DNA of 64,000 nucleotides from Vibrio mimicus (GTDB lineage Bacteria > Pseudomonadota > Gammaproteobacteria > Enterobacterales > Vibrionaceae), in assembly GCF_019048845.1 (NCBI RefSeq), contig NZ_CP077426.1:2341501-2405500 (forward strand). Reading direction: 5' to 3'. Under the pieces are notes generated by a model that was given only the letters and a program-made list of their open reading frames with translations, did no database searches and was not told the origin of the DNA. Made by a program: the position numbers and the translations under genes. Positions 37,794 through 47,929 of this stretch are shown here, piece after piece. The first letter of the stretch is position 1. Each line of letters starts with the position of its first letter.

Positions 37794-38573
37794 ATGTCTC
37801 TTCATCTTGTCATTATCGATGCACTTAATTTGATCCGCCGCGTTCATTCGGTGCAGCCAGATCCTAACGATATTGCCAGAACGGCAGAAACCACAACACG
37901 CACTCTACAGCGCATCATTAATGAAGCACAGCCTAGTCATATGATTGCGGTTTTTGATCACCATCTATCTGATCGTGGTTGGCGAGCTGAGCTACTCCCC
38001 ACATACAAAGCCAATCGAAAACCCATGCCAGAGGTTTTGCAACAAGGGCTAGAAACCATTCAAGATGCTTGGTGGCAATTGGGGATTGATTCACTGCTGT
38101 CAGAAGGTGATGAAGCGGATGATTTGGTCGCCACTCTGGCTTGTAAAGTGGCCGCTCATCAGGAGAAAGTCACGATTATCTCTACGGATAAGGGTTACTG
38201 TCAGTTGCTCTCCCCGACCCTACAAATCCGCGACTATTTTCAGCATCGCTGGTTAGATGAGCCCTTCATTGCTCAAGAATTTGGAGTGACACCAGCACAA
38301 TTAACCGACTACTGGGGATTAACGGGCGTAAGTTCAAGCCAGATTCCCGGAGTTGCGGGCATTGGCCCTAAAGCCGCGAAAGAGATTTTGACTCAATTCG
38401 CCAATATCGAAGAAGCGTATGTTAGCTCTGAGCTACCCGAAAAATACCGGAAAAAACTCGAGCCACAGATTGAGATGGCACGTATCTGTAAACAAGTCAG
38501 CGCCTTAAAAACGGACATCGAGCTAGGCTTTAACTTGCAAGATATCCGTTTTAATCCGCCATCGGCTGACTAA
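37794..38573 (+). CDS. xni: Xni (YgdG), flap endonuclease
   Basis: 259 residues from the ATG at 37794. It is the 5'-3' exonuclease domain only, as in the PolA N terminus. Metal-binding acidic motifs are visible (IIDALNLI, AVFDHH, DEADDLVATLA, STDKGYCQLL). A helix-hairpin-helix follows (GVAGIGPKAAKEIL). It processes DNA flaps. Confidence 0.93.
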   Translation: MSLHLVIIDALNLIRRVHSVQPDPNDIARTAETTTRTLQRIINEAQPSHMIAVFDHHLSDRGWRAELLPTYKANRKPMPEVLQQGLETIQDAWWQLGIDSLLSEGDEADDLVATLACKVAAHQEKVTIISTDKGYCQLLSPTLQIRDYFQHRWLDEPFIAQEFGVTPAQLTDYWGLTGVSSSQIPGVAGIGPKAAKEILTQFANIEEAYVSSELPEKYRKKLEPQIEMARICKQVSALKTDIELGFNLQDIRFNPPSAD

Positions 38574-38604
38574 ATCAGCGCTTTATTGGGTATAACCGAA
38601 AAGA

Positions 38605-38991
38605 CTACTGACTTTTCAACGCCGCGTAACTAAACCAACCCCAACCCAGCATAAACATCAGCCCACCCAAAGGGGTGATGGGGCCGAACCACTTCACTCC
38701 AGTGAGTGCTAAGGCATACAAGCTGCCACTAAAACAGATAATACCGACGAGGAAAAACAGTGCCGCACGGCGAAAGCCTTTTTGTGCAGCAGGTTGAATC
38801 GGCAGCAGCAATAACACACCACATAACAACAGTGCCAAGGCATGAATAAATTGATACTGCACGCCAGTTTCAAACACACCAAGCAGATAAGGTGTCAGCG
38901 TCTTTTTTAGGCCATGTGCGGCAAATGCACCTAGCCCCACCGCAATACCCGACAAAACACCACCGATAGTGAGTAAATACTTACTGTTCAT
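38605..38991 (-). CDS. ygdD: DUF423 inner-membrane protein (YgdD family)
   Basis: 128 residues with four membrane helices. It has the DUF423 pattern GALSGAxAVGLGAFGAHGL-like (GVLSGIAVGLGAFAAHGLKK) at the N terminus and a C-terminal PLGGLMFMLGW. Function unknown. It is commonly found next to gcvA in gammaproteobacteria, as here. Confidence 0.93.
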   Translation of the reverse strand: MNSKYLLTIGGVLSGIAVGLGAFAAHGLKKTLTPYLLGVFETGVQYQFIHALALLLCGVLLLLPIQPAAQKGFRRAALFFLVGIICFSGSLYALALTGVKWFGPITPLGGLMFMLGWGWFSYAALKSQ

Positions 38992-39004
38992 CCTCTACCT
39001 CATT

Positions 39005-39934
39005 TTAGCTAACTGAATGATCATGCCCGTGCTGCAAGATATCCACTTGCTCACTGCGCGCCTTTTTCAACATCCAATCACGAAATGTGGCAATCCGCCC
39101 CATATCAGCTTGCTTTTCATGGCACACCACGTAGAAAGCGTTATTGGTCATCAGCACTTCATCAAACGGAGCAATTAATCGCCCAGCATCAATTTCGGGT
39201 TGTGCTAATACGTTATTGCCTAATGCCACGCCTTGTCCGTGTGCAGCTGCTTGTAACACCATGGTTGAGTGGCTGAAAATCGGCCCGTGGTTCACATTCA
39301 CATTATCCAGACCGTTCTCTTTAGCAAATTGTTTCCAATCTTTACGAGAGGTATCGTGCAGCAAGGTGTGGAAAGACAAATCTCGCAAAGTTTCCATCGG
39401 CTTATTTCCGAGTAGCAAGGTTGGTGAGCAGAGTGGGATTAAAAACTCCTGATACAACTTATCGGCACGTAACCCCGGCCAATTACCGCGACCATAATAG
39501 ATCGCCACATCCACATCATCCGTCAGTGAACCTTCATCCATATCCACCGCTTTGATACGCACATCAATATCTGGCTCTTGTTGGTTGAAATCCGCCAAAC
39601 GTGGTACCAACCATTGAATCGCAAAACTTGGCGGTAGGCTAATGGTCAGCGCCCCTTTTTCACTGCGCTCAAGTAATTTATCCGTTGCCTCAGCTAATGA
39701 ACTAAAAATATCTTTTATGTCGAGGAAGTAACTTTGTCCTTCTTCCGTCAGCAGCAAAGATCGATTACGGCGCCGAAATAATTTCAAGCCTAAAAACTCT
39801 TCTAAGGCTTTGATTTGATGACTAACTGCGGCCTGTGTCACAAATAATTCTTCAGCGGCTCGGGTAAAACTCAAATGGCGAGCGGCCGCTTCAAACACTT
39901 TTAACGAATTGAGAGGGGGCAATCTTCTGGACAT
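39005..39934 (-). CDS. gcvA: GcvA, LysR-type regulator of glycine cleavage
   Basis: 309 residues from the ATG at 39934 (MSRRLPPLNSLKVFEAAARH). The extra residues from 39976 are unlike the family. The helix-turn-helix FTRAAEELFVTQAAVSHQIKAL is nearly identical to Escherichia coli GcvA. The effector domain has FAIQWLVPRL and DVDVAIYYGRGNWPGL. It activates gcvTHP and the divergent small RNA gene gcvB. Confidence 0.95.
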   Translation of the reverse strand: MSRRLPPLNSLKVFEAAARHLSFTRAAEELFVTQAAVSHQIKALEEFLGLKLFRRRNRSLLLTEEGQSYFLDIKDIFSSLAEATDKLLERSEKGALTISLPPSFAIQWLVPRLADFNQQEPDIDVRIKAVDMDEGSLTDDVDVAIYYGRGNWPGLRADKLYQEFLIPLCSPTLLLGNKPMETLRDLSFHTLLHDTSRKDWKQFAKENGLDNVNVNHGPIFSHSTMVLQAAAHGQGVALGNNVLAQPEIDAGRLIAPFDEVLMTNNAFYVVCHEKQADMGRIATFRDWMLKKARSEQVDILQHGHDHSVS

Positions 39935-39989
39935 AGAGATACTCGGTTCAAGATTAGTTTTTTTAATCTGAAACATTATAATTTGTCCG

Positions 39990-40018
39990 TTGCTAACCGA
40001 CCAGAGAAAATCTATATT
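39990..40018 (+). promoter_or_regulatory. predicted gcvB promoter
   Basis: TTGCTA (39990-39995), 17-base spacer, TATATT (40013-40018). It gives a start near 40025 and lies in the gcvA-gcvB divergent region where GcvA is expected to bind. Confidence 0.6.
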
Positions 40019-40024
40019 TCACCG

Positions 40025-40230
40025 CGCAGCAGCGGCCTGAACGGCTTGATTTCCTTGTAAATCAATAGGCTTAGTTGTTGCGATGTTGTGTTTGCAAACT
40101 CGAAATTCGAGTTAGGTAGTTTCTACCATCTGTTTTGTGCAGTTATCCCTGCCACAAAACAAATACTTCCTGTATTTATTTTTGACCTGTCTGTCAAATT
40201 TTTAGCACCGCCTGTTGGCGGTGTTTTTTT
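40025..40230 (+). ncRNA. gcvB: GcvB small RNA
   Basis: About 206 nt, divergent from gcvA as in enterics. Recognisable conserved parts include the GATGTTGTGTTTGCAA G/U-rich seed region (from about 40081), a TACTTCCTGTA-like segment, CTGTCTGTCAAA, and the terminator stem GCACCGCC/GGCGGTGT with seven T. GcvB with Hfq represses many amino-acid and peptide transporter mRNAs. The 5' end is inferred from the promoter. The first 50 nt differ from the enteric version. Confidence 0.9.
40205..40230 (+). terminator. gcvB terminator
   Basis: GCACCGCC-TGTT-GGCGGTGT followed by seven T residues. Confidence 0.93.
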
Positions 40231-40274
40231 ATCTGCATTTTCTGTCACGACCAAGTAACCGGAGAATGTTAAGC

Positions 40275-40314
40275 GAAAAAAAACGCAGAGCCTGCTGAGC
40301 AAACTCTGCGTTTT
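40275..40314 (-). terminator. terminator after thiI
   Basis: On the minus strand AAAACGCAGAG pairs with CTCTGCGTTTT around a 12-base loop and ends in eight T. Confidence 0.88.
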
Positions 40315-40333
40315 CATCAACTCATGATCGCGC

Positions 40334-41785
40334 TTATGGGCGATAGACTTTCACGTTGCTAAAGCCTTGTTCTTGCAGGTAGAGCGCTTGTAAGCGGCTC
40401 ATTACACCACGTGAGCAGTACAGCAAGTAAGTTTTCGACTGATCCAAATCACCAAACTGGGTCGCGAGCTTGTAAAACGGCAGGTGTTTCACTTCAACGC
40501 CTGCGATCTCAAGTGGACTCTCATCCTCTTCGTCTGGACTACGAATATCCAGCACGACTGCGTTACTCTCTTCTGCACTGTTTACCTGCTCTACTTCAGG
40601 CGCTTTTTCGAGTGACTCTTTACCAATCTCACGAATGTCGATTTTGCGTGCGTTGTACACCACTTGTTCAAGCAAAGAGAAATCGAATTTGGCTTCTTCT
40701 TCTTCCAACTTCTCTTTAACTGCTTTCACCGTTGGACTTTTTGAAATCACACCGCAGAATTCAGGCATGGTCTTCGCGAAATCTTCTGTGCCAATTTCAC
40801 GCGCCAAACGAATGATGTCATCTTTATCCCAGTTGATCAGCGGACGCAGAATCAGAGTGTCAGTGACATTGTCGATATGGCGCAGGTTAGTCAGGGTTTG
40901 GCTAGACACTTGGCCGAGTGCTTCACCCGTCACTAACGCCTGAATACCAAACTTCTCTGCCACCATACCTGCTGCGCGCATAAACATACGTTTCAGCACA
41001 ACGCCCATTTGGCCGTCATCGATTTTCTCTAAAATTTCAGCCACAACAGGCTCGAAATCGATCGCGATGAAACGGACTTTGGCGGATGAGCCGTATTTTT
41101 GCCACAAGTAATAAGCAGTTTGCTTAACGCCAATCTCGTGAGCTGGGCCACCAAGATTGAAGAAGCAGTAATGCACTTTGGAGCCACGTTTGATGTGCAG
41201 ATAGCTCGACACGCCTGAGTCGAAGCCACCAGAAATCAGGCTCAACACATCTTCTTGAGTACCCAGAGGGAAGCCACCCAAACCTTTATGGCGTGCAATC
41301 ACTTGGTTTAGCAGTTCATCCACTACCTCCACTTGCACGGTTACATCAGGATCAGTCAATTTCACCTTAGCACTGGCTACAGCTTGATTGAGACCACCAC
41401 CGACATAGCGCTCAAGTTCAATCGAGGTAAAATCATGCTTACCGCGACGTTTCGCACGCACCACGAACGTTTTGTTTTCGATATTGGCGCGATTCAGCTC
41501 CAGCACTTGCTCATAGATGTTGTGCAGATCGGTAAAGGTTGACTGCTGCACTTCCAAAATTTGCTGAATACCCGGTGTGGTGGTCAGAATTTCCAGCACT
41601 TCGGCGTAGTACGTGTCGCTGTTGGCCGTCACTTCAATATGATCGCGACGATTGAATACCGCCACCCCTTGTGTGCGGGCTTTCACAATAATTCGAATAT
41701 TGCTTTCAAGGATCTTTGTGAAACGCTTACGTACCGATTCACTTTTCACAAAAATTTCCGGATGGGGTTTGACGATAAATTTCAT
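40334..41785 (-). CDS. thiI: ThiI, tRNA 4-thiouridine sulfurtransferase
   Basis: 483 residues: ferredoxin-like and THUMP domains (1-165), PP-loop ATPase with [11 protein letters not shown] near 190, and a C-terminal rhodanese domain (about 400-483). The persulfide cysteine is in [11 protein letters not shown]. It makes s4U8 in tRNA and carries sulfur for thiamine thiazole synthesis. The full enteric-type architecture is intact. It is monocistronic with its own terminator. Confidence 0.96.
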   Translation of the reverse strand: MKFIVKPHPEIFVKSESVRKRFTKILESNIRIIVKARTQGVAVFNRRDHIEVTANSDTYYAEVLEILTTTPGIQQILEVQQSTFTDLHNIYEQVLELNRANIENKTFVVRAKRRGKHDFTSIELERYVGGGLNQAVASAKVKLTDPDVTVQVEVVDELLNQVIARHKGLGGFPLGTQEDVLSLISGGFDSGVSSYLHIKRGSKVHYCFFNLGGPAHEIGVKQTAYYLWQKYGSSAKVRFIAIDFEPVVAEILEKIDDGQMGVVLKRMFMRAAGMVAEKFGIQALVTGEALGQVSSQTLTNLRHIDNVTDTLILRPLINWDKDDIIRLAREIGTEDFAKTMPEFCGVISKSPTVKAVKEKLEEEEAKFDFSLLEQVVYNARKIDIREIGKESLEKAPEVEQVNSAEESNAVVLDIRSPDEEDESPLEIAGVEVKHLPFYKLATQFGDLDQSKTYLLYCSRGVMSRLQALYLQEQGFSNVKVYRP

Positions 41786-41914
41786 AAGCTTATTCGCAAT
41801 CTAGATGAACGATGTGGCGTTTGGCTTCAACCAGCACTGAAATATCAAGCCGTTGGGGCATTCACGCTAAAGGGGCGGCATTATACACGATTCAACAGGA
41901 GAGAGAAAAGCCTG

Positions 41915-41943
41915 TAAAAAAGGCAAGCCATTCGACTTGCCTT
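41915..41943 (-). terminator. terminator after pomB
   Basis: AAGGCAAG/CTTGCCTT stem followed on the minus strand by TTTTTTA, 30 bases past the pomB stop. Confidence 0.88.
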
Positions 41944-41972
41944 TGTGAATCACCTCTCAGCCGAGAAGCTCG

Positions 41973-42932
41973 CTATTGGTTTGTAGGTGCGCCAAGCGAA
42001 GGTACTTCATCGCTGTACAATGGATCACCTTGCAAAATGCTGATTTCAACACGACGATTCAGCGCACGTTGTGCTTCGGTATCGTTAGGGCCAAGCGGTT
42101 GAGTATCCGCCATGCCTCGTACCTGTAAACGTTGATGATCAAACCCTTTGACCTTTTCCATTTCTTGCGCCACCGAGACTGCGCGCTGCGCGGACAGATC
42201 CCAGTTTGAACGGTAGAGTTCAGAATCCAGTTTTTGGTTATCCGTATGTCCGGTCACCCGCACTTTGCCAGGTATGTCTTTTACCAGATCGGCAATTTGA
42301 CGCACCAAAGGACGGAATTTCGGTTGCAGGAATGCAGAACCTTCAGGGAAAGCTCCTTTCTCTCGGATCCGGATATCAATCTGCTGCCCCAAGTTTTCCA
42401 CTTCAATTGCGCCTTGTTCAATCTCTCGAGATAAGGCTTTTTTGATGCTTTCAGCGACCGTTTCCATCTGCTCAGACATAGCTTTGGCTTGCTGCTGTTG
42501 CATATCCGATTGCGTATTCTGGTTCTCTTGGGTTGAACTTTCTGCCGACTGTCCCCCTGTGAGTTTCCCAGAATCACGCTGATTACCACCAGCACGATCT
42601 GAATCCCCCTCTTGAAACTCAAGGGTTTGCTGGGTGATATCTATGGTTTGCTGCATGATCACATCAATTGGCGTAGGCTCAGGGCGTCCAGGGCGAAACT
42701 CTTGGGCAATAATGCTGGTGCCTTTAGGAATATCTTTGACTTCCAAGCGGTTTTGTACACCAAACGCAAACTTCATCGAGCCCGCAATTTGCTTAAACTT
42801 CAGTACATCCATCTCGGAAAACGAAAGTAAGAGTACGAAGAAGCACATCAGCAGTGACATCAAATCTGCAAACGTCCCGAGCCAAGCGGGTAAGCCGGGA
42901 GGGGGACATTTACATTGTTGTTCGTCATCCAT
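41973..42932 (-). CDS. pomB: PomB, sodium-driven flagellar stator protein B
   Basis: 319 residues. One membrane helix near the N terminus carries the ion-binding aspartate (GTFADLMSLLMCFF, Asp 23). A plug/linker region with Gln-rich stretch follows at about 120-165. A C-terminal OmpA/MotB peptidoglycan-binding domain follows (VRVTGHTDNQ, LSAQRAVSVAQEM, RRVEI). With PomA it forms the sodium channel that drives the polar flagellum. It is 11 bases downstream of pomA. Confidence 0.95.
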   Translation of the reverse strand: MDDEQQCKCPPPGLPAWLGTFADLMSLLMCFFVLLLSFSEMDVLKFKQIAGSMKFAFGVQNRLEVKDIPKGTSIIAQEFRPGRPEPTPIDVIMQQTIDITQQTLEFQEGDSDRAGGNQRDSGKLTGGQSAESSTQENQNTQSDMQQQQAKAMSEQMETVAESIKKALSREIEQGAIEVENLGQQIDIRIREKGAFPEGSAFLQPKFRPLVRQIADLVKDIPGKVRVTGHTDNQKLDSELYRSNWDLSAQRAVSVAQEMEKVKGFDHQRLQVRGMADTQPLGPNDTEAQRALNRRVEISILQGDPLYSDEVPSLGAPTNQ

Positions 42933-42943
42933 AGGAGGCTCCG

Positions 42944-43708
42944 TTACTCTTTATCAACATCAAGAGCACGCTTACCAGCGTTAAGATAGTTTTTCAAATA
43001 ACTGTCGATAACCCTTGGGTTTTGGCCATCCTGAATCGCCAATACACCATCCATAATTAGACGGCGGTTAAGGGTTTCTTGATCTCGGCGCAAGGCTAAT
43101 TTGTCAGCAATCGGGAAGAAGATCATGTTAGACATTACTGCGCCATAGAGTGTGGTCAACAAAGCTACCGCCATCGCAGGGCCGATCGATTTCGGGTCAT
43201 CCATGTTCGACAGCATGGCGACTAGACCGACCAGTGTACCAATCATACCCATCGCTGGAGCAACATCACCAAAGGCTCGAAAAACTTGGGTGCCTTTACT
43301 GTGGCGCTCATCGGTCAAGGCAATATCTTTTTGCAAAGTGGCGCGCACCACATCAGCATCATGACCATCCACCAACAAATCAATCCCTTTTTGCATAAAG
43401 GGATTCGGGATTTCCATCTCTTCCAACGCCAAGAAGCCACCTTTACGTGCCGCATCCGCCATTTCCACGATCTTGGCAATCAAATCTTCTGGCGTATCCA
43501 CTTTAAACATAAAAGCTTTCGCAGCAATTTTCCCCGCACCAAAAAACTGTCCCATTTCAAACTTCATCAGTACCACGAAAACAGAACCGCCAACTACAAT
43601 GATGATTGAAACAACATCGACAAACATCATCAAGCTGCCGCCTAGCACCATCGACCAAAGAATCAGGACAACGCCCCCAATAAGACCAATCAGTGTTGCT
43701 AAATCCAC
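42944..43708 (-). CDS. pomA: PomA, sodium-driven flagellar stator protein A
   Basis: 254 residues with four membrane helices and a large cytoplasmic loop between helices 2 and 3. Conserved MotA/PomA motifs are visible: FRAFGDVAPAMGMIGTLVGLVAML with GPAMAVALLTTLYGAV. It starts MDLATLIGLIGGVVLI. The loop has the charged residues that contact FliG. Confidence 0.95.
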   Translation of the reverse strand: MDLATLIGLIGGVVLILWSMVLGGSLMMFVDVVSIIIVVGGSVFVVLMKFEMGQFFGAGKIAAKAFMFKVDTPEDLIAKIVEMADAARKGGFLALEEMEIPNPFMQKGIDLLVDGHDADVVRATLQKDIALTDERHSKGTQVFRAFGDVAPAMGMIGTLVGLVAMLSNMDDPKSIGPAMAVALLTTLYGAVMSNMIFFPIADKLALRRDQETLNRRLIMDGVLAIQDGQNPRVIDSYLKNYLNAGKRALDVDKE

Positions 43709-44020
43709 GAAGAACTCCTCAGGCTACAGATTCGCGATAATGAAAACTTATCCTCATTATCGGCAACAGAATAAATTCTTTAATGAAATTGTCTGAATAG
43801 ACAGCAAAAACTCACTCAAGTGTATACGCAAACGAGGAGAAGATGCACCTCTGCCACCCAGAGTTTTTCTGTTTTCATTTACGACTTTGTGGGCTTTTTT
43901 CCATTTCGTTATCTAACACGGTAAAAAAGCGTTCTATTTCTGACAAAATCGCTTGGTTAAATTTGACCAGCTCAGCCCCCTGAGGTAACTTTCGTGCATC
44001 TTAAGTAAGGCATACAGATT
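43709..44020. other. divergent pomA-xseB intergenic region (312 bp)
   Basis: No open frame and no recognised RNA. It must contain promoters for pomAB (leftward) and xseB-ispA-dxs (rightward), which I cannot assign with confidence. Confidence 0.6.
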
Positions 44021-44263
44021 ATGGCGAGTAAGAAACCGGAAAACATGTCCTTCGAGTCAACGATCGAAGAGTTGGAACAGTTGGTCGACCAACTGGAAAG
44101 TGGCGATCTGGCACTCGATGAAGCACTAAGAAAATTTGAACGTGGAATCAGCCTCGCAAGAGCGGGCCAGCTCAAGCTGGATGACGCAGAACAACGTGTG
44201 CGCATTTTACTCAGTAACAGTGATGATGCACCACTGAGTGACTTCAACGATTTACCTGAATAA
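44021..44263 (+). CDS. xseB: XseB, exodeoxyribonuclease VII small subunit
   Basis: 80 residues, family length. The conserved core is FESTIEELEQLVDQLESGDLALDEALRKFERGISL. It associates with XseA, encoded elsewhere. It is the first gene of the xseB-ispA-dxs unit, the usual gammaproteobacterial order. Confidence 0.96.
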   Translation: MASKKPENMSFESTIEELEQLVDQLESGDLALDEALRKFERGISLARAGQLKLDDAEQRVRILLSNSDDAPLSDFNDLPE

Positions 44264-44310
44264 GCCATTTCCGAACCACAGCCTGAACAACCGATAAAGA
44301 CGAGCACCCT

Positions 44311-45195
44311 ATGATTGAGGCGTTATCCTCATACCAACAGCGAAATAATCAGCAACTGGATCAGTGGCTGAACCGTATTCCTTTTCAAACCTTACCTCTT
44401 ATCGAGGCAATGCGTTACGGGTTACTCCTTGGTGGCAAACGTGCACGCCCATACTTGGTGTACATTACTGGTCAAATGCTCGGCTGTGAGCTGAATGAGT
44501 TAGACACTCCGGCCTCTGCGGTTGAGTGCATTCACGCTTATTCACTGATCCATGATGATTTGCCGGCAATGGATGATGATGAACTACGCCGTGGTAAACC
44601 AACTTGTCACATCGAGTTTGATGAGGCCACTGCCATTTTAACCGGCGATGCCCTGCAAACTCTGGCGTTTACCATTTTGGCAGAAGGCACTCTTTCTCCT
44701 GCTGGCGAAACACAGCGTGTCGCCATGATTCAAGCTCTTGCCGAAGCTTCTGGCGCACAAGGCATGTGCCTTGGCCAAGCGTTGGATCTGGCGGCCGAAA
44801 ATCGCTCAGTTTCGCTGGAAGAATTGGAAACCATTCATCGCAATAAGACCGGTGCTTTAATGCGCTGTGCAATCCGTTTGGGCGCACTGGCTGCAGGCGA
44901 AAAAGGCCGTGCTGTCCTGCCCCATTTAGATCGCTACGCGGATGCGGTAGGTCTCGCATTCCAAGTCCAAGATGACATTCTCGATATCATCAGCGATACC
45001 GAAACCCTTGGTAAACCACAAGGTTCTGACCAACAATTAAATAAAAGTACCTATCCTGCTCTTTTAGGCTTAGAGGGAGCTCAGGAAAAAGCACATACTC
45101 TGTTACAAGAAGCGCTTCTGGCATTAGAAGCAATTCCCTACAATACGGAACATCTGGAAGAGTTCGCCCGATATGTCGTCGAGCGCAAGAACTAA
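44311..45195 (+). CDS. ispA: IspA, farnesyl diphosphate synthase
   Basis: 294 residues. The first aspartate-rich motif is LIHDDLPAMDDDELRRG (about 83-99) and the second is FQVQDDILDII (about 216-226). GGKRARPYLVY is the isopentenyl-diphosphate binding stretch. It condenses IPP with DMAPP and GPP to FPP, the precursor for undecaprenyl phosphate, quinones and the lipid carrier used by VPS. Confidence 0.96.
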   Translation: MIEALSSYQQRNNQQLDQWLNRIPFQTLPLIEAMRYGLLLGGKRARPYLVYITGQMLGCELNELDTPASAVECIHAYSLIHDDLPAMDDDELRRGKPTCHIEFDEATAILTGDALQTLAFTILAEGTLSPAGETQRVAMIQALAEASGAQGMCLGQALDLAAENRSVSLEELETIHRNKTGALMRCAIRLGALAAGEKGRAVLPHLDRYADAVGLAFQVQDDILDIISDTETLGKPQGSDQQLNKSTYPALLGLEGAQEKAHTLLQEALLALEAIPYNTEHLEEFARYVVERKN

Positions 45196-45215
45196 ACAAT
45201 TAAGCGCGCATACTT

Positions 45216-47096
45216 ATGACTCTTGATATCTCAAAATACCCAACACTCGCTCTGGCCAATACCCCAGAGGAGTTGCGCAGCCTTCCAAAGGAAGTGCTGC
45301 CAAAACTGTGTGACGAGCTACGAACCTATTTGCTCAACTCAGTAAGTCAATCCAGTGGCCACTTAGCCTCTGGCTTAGGCACCGTTGAGCTGACCGTTGC
45401 GCTGCATTATGTCTACCATACTCCATTCGATCATTTGATTTGGGATGTGGGTCATCAAGCGTACCCGCACAAAATTCTCACTGGTCGCCGCGATCAAATG
45501 CCAACCATTCGTCAAAAAGGTGGACTACATCCCTTCCCTTGGCGTGAAGAGAGCGAATACGACACGCTCTCTGTCGGTCATTCCTCGACCTCGATCAGTG
45601 CCGCACTCGGTATGGCGATCTGTGCGGGCAAAGAAGGCAAAGACCGTAAAGTGGTGAGTGTGATTGGCGATGGCGCGATTACCGCTGGTATGGCGTTTGA
45701 AGCCATGAACCATGCGGGGGATGTGCACCCTGATATGTTGCTAATCCTCAATGACAACGAAATGTCGATCTCCGAGAACGTTGGCGCCCTCAATAATCAC
45801 TTAGCGCAAGTGCTCTCAGGTAGCCTGTACACCTCGATTCGTGAAGGTGGCAAAAAAGTGCTCTCTGGCATTCCACCAATCAAAGAGTTGGTTCGTCGCA
45901 CCGAAGAACACCTCAAAGGCATGGTGGTACCCGGCACGCTGTTTGAGGAGCTCGGCTTTAACTACATTGGCCCAGTGGATGGTCATGACGTTCTGGATCT
46001 GATCAAAACCCTGAAAAATATGCGTGAGCTAAAAGGGCCACAGTTCCTCCACGTGATGACCAAAAAAGGCAAAGGCTATGCGCCAGCGGAGAAAGATCCG
46101 ATTGGTTATCATGGCGTGCCTAAATTTGACCCAAGCCAACACAGCTTGCCCAAAAGTAACAGCACGCAGCCGACTTTCTCAAAAATTTTCGGCGATTTTC
46201 TGTGTGATATGGCCGCGCAAGATCCAAAATTAATGGCGATTACGCCAGCCATGCGTGAAGGCTCAGGCATGGTACGCTTCTCCAAAGAGTACCCAAGCCA
46301 ATACTTTGATGTCGCGATTGCTGAACAGCACGCAGTGACACTTGCCACCGGTATGGCAATTGCGGGTTATCACCCAATTGTGGCGATTTACTCCACCTTC
46401 TTGCAACGTGGTTACGATCAACTGATCCACGATGTGGCCATCATGAACCTACCGGTGATGTTTGCTATCGACCGCGCGGGTATTGTCGGCGCTGATGGTC
46501 AAACACACCAAGGTGCGTTTGATTTAAGCTTTATGCGCTGCATTCCCAACATGCTGATCATGGCTCCGGCGGATGAAAATGAGTGCCGCCAAATGCTCTA
46601 CACTGGCCATCAACATCAAGGCCCGAGCGCGGTGCGTTACCCTCGCGGCAATGGCATGGGCGTTGCCCTAGAAAGTGACTTTACGGCATTGGAAATTGGC
46701 AAAGGCCGCTTAATGCGTGAAAGCACCGCCAACACTGGTGAAAAAGTCGCGATTTTGAGTTTCGGCACTCTGTTGCCTAACGCTTTAGAGGCGGCAGAGA
46801 AACTCAATGCGACCGTGGCCGATATGCGCTTTGTGAAACCACTGGATGAAACGCTCATCAAGCAACTCGCCCAAACTCATGATGTACTGGTGACATTGGA
46901 AGAGAACGCGATTGCCGGTGGTGCGGGTGCGGGTGTGATTGAGTTTATGATGAAAGAGAAACTCATTAAGCCAGTCCTCAATCTGGGGCTACCTGATCAA
47001 TTTATTGTGCAAGGCACTCAAGAAGAGATGCATGCAGAGCTTGGGTTAGATGCGGCTGGTATCGAGCATGCTATCCGCGACTATCTGGCCAAATAG
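45216..47096 (+). CDS. dxs: Dxs, 1-deoxy-D-xylulose-5-phosphate synthase
   Basis: 626 residues. The thiamine diphosphate-binding region is [18 protein letters not shown]...[10 protein letters not shown] (about 147-185). The transketolase pyrimidine domain has [16 protein letters not shown] with its catalytic Glu, and a C-terminal domain follows. It catalyses the first, rate-controlling step of the MEP isoprenoid pathway. It lies 20 bases after ispA and is closed by a terminator. Confidence 0.97.
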   Translation: MTLDISKYPTLALANTPEELRSLPKEVLPKLCDELRTYLLNSVSQSSGHLASGLGTVELTVALHYVYHTPFDHLIWDVGHQAYPHKILTGRRDQMPTIRQKGGLHPFPWREESEYDTLSVGHSSTSISAALGMAICAGKEGKDRKVVSVIGDGAITAGMAFEAMNHAGDVHPDMLLILNDNEMSISENVGALNNHLAQVLSGSLYTSIREGGKKVLSGIPPIKELVRRTEEHLKGMVVPGTLFEELGFNYIGPVDGHDVLDLIKTLKNMRELKGPQFLHVMTKKGKGYAPAEKDPIGYHGVPKFDPSQHSLPKSNSTQPTFSKIFGDFLCDMAAQDPKLMAITPAMREGSGMVRFSKEYPSQYFDVAIAEQHAVTLATGMAIAGYHPIVAIYSTFLQRGYDQLIHDVAIMNLPVMFAIDRAGIVGADGQTHQGAFDLSFMRCIPNMLIMAPADENECRQMLYTGHQHQGPSAVRYPRGNGMGVALESDFTALEIGKGRLMRESTANTGEKVAILSFGTLLPNALEAAEKLNATVADMRFVKPLDETLIKQLAQTHDVLVTLEENAIAGGAGAGVIEFMMKEKLIKPVLNLGLPDQFIVQGTQEEMHAELGLDAAGIEHAIRDYLAK

Positions 47097-47144
47097 CACT
47101 TTCCATCAGCCACTTTAAGCCGCTTAGCTAGAAATCAGAACGAG

Positions 47145-47173
47145 AAAAAGCCTTCGTAATGAAGGCTTTTTTA
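47145..47173 (+). terminator. terminator after dxs
   Basis: AAAAAGCCTTC and GAAGGCTTTTTT around a five-base loop. It also lies just past the end of truC on the other strand. Confidence 0.92.
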
Positions 47174-47194
47174 TTGGGCTGATTGAGAAAATCA

Positions 47195-47929
47195 TCAAGC
47201 GTTGATTAACAGCGACTCTTGCCAACCAAACTCACTAAGCAAGCCTTGCCACACTTCATCTAGTCCAGCGCGAATCACTAACGGTTGCTGAGTATAAGGA
47301 TGAATAAAACGTAACTCGCTGGCATGCAGCATCAAACGTTGCGCGGAAAAGTGCTCACGAAACAGTCGGTTATGAACTCCATCGCCATGGGTGGTATCAC
47401 CCACAATCGGGTGACGCAGATGCGCCATATGACGACGCAGCTGATGTTTACGCCCAGTCTTTGGTTGCATCTCCATCAAGCAGTAACGCGTCGTGGCAAA
47501 CTTTCCAGTCGAAATGGGCAGTTCCACTTTGGCCAATGGTCGGAAAGCCGTCACTGCCGACTGCGCTTCTTTATCTTGCTTGGCAAACTTATCGGCGATT
47601 TTGTCCAGCTCTTCTTTGAGTGGATAATTGAGTACATCTGCTTCTTCAATCCAGCCGCGCACAATCGCGAGATAGGTTTTCTCCATTTCATGATTGGCGA
47701 ACATCGGCATCACTTCAGAGGCAATCTGACTAGAGAGCGCAAACACCAACACGCCAGATGTCGGGCGATCCAAACGATGCAAGGGAAAAACGTGCTGACC
47801 AATTTGATCGCGCAGGGTTTGCATCACAAACTGGGTTTCATGTTTGTCTAACCATGAGCGATGTACCAACATGCCTGCGGGTTTATTGACCGCCACCAAA
47901 TATTCATCTTGATAAACAATCTCTAACAT
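47195..47929 (-). CDS. truC: TruC, tRNA pseudouridine-65 synthase
   Basis: 244 residues of the RluA superfamily. The catalytic aspartate is in PLHRLDRPTSGVLVFAL (about 50-66). The C-terminal motif is GRKHQLRRHMAHLRHPIVGD. Length and the YqcC partner gene directly upstream identify TruC. It modifies U65 of certain tRNAs. The start codon follows the yqcC stop with no gap. Confidence 0.93.
   Translation of the reverse strand: MLEIVYQDEYLVAVNKPAGMLVHRSWLDKHETQFVMQTLRDQIGQHVFPLHRLDRPTSGVLVFALSSQIASEVMPMFANHEMEKTYLAIVRGWIEEADVLNYPLKEELDKIADKFAKQDKEAQSAVTAFRPLAKVELPISTGKFATTRYCLMEMQPKTGRKHQLRRHMAHLRHPIVGDTTHGDGVHNRLFREHFSAQRLMLHASELRFIHPYTQQPLVIRAGLDEVWQGLLSEFGWQESLLINA

Noticed and set aside
47324..47851. 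175-residue frame antisense to truC
   Set aside because: It is a shadow of truC, with a His/Arg-rich sequence and no ribosome site.
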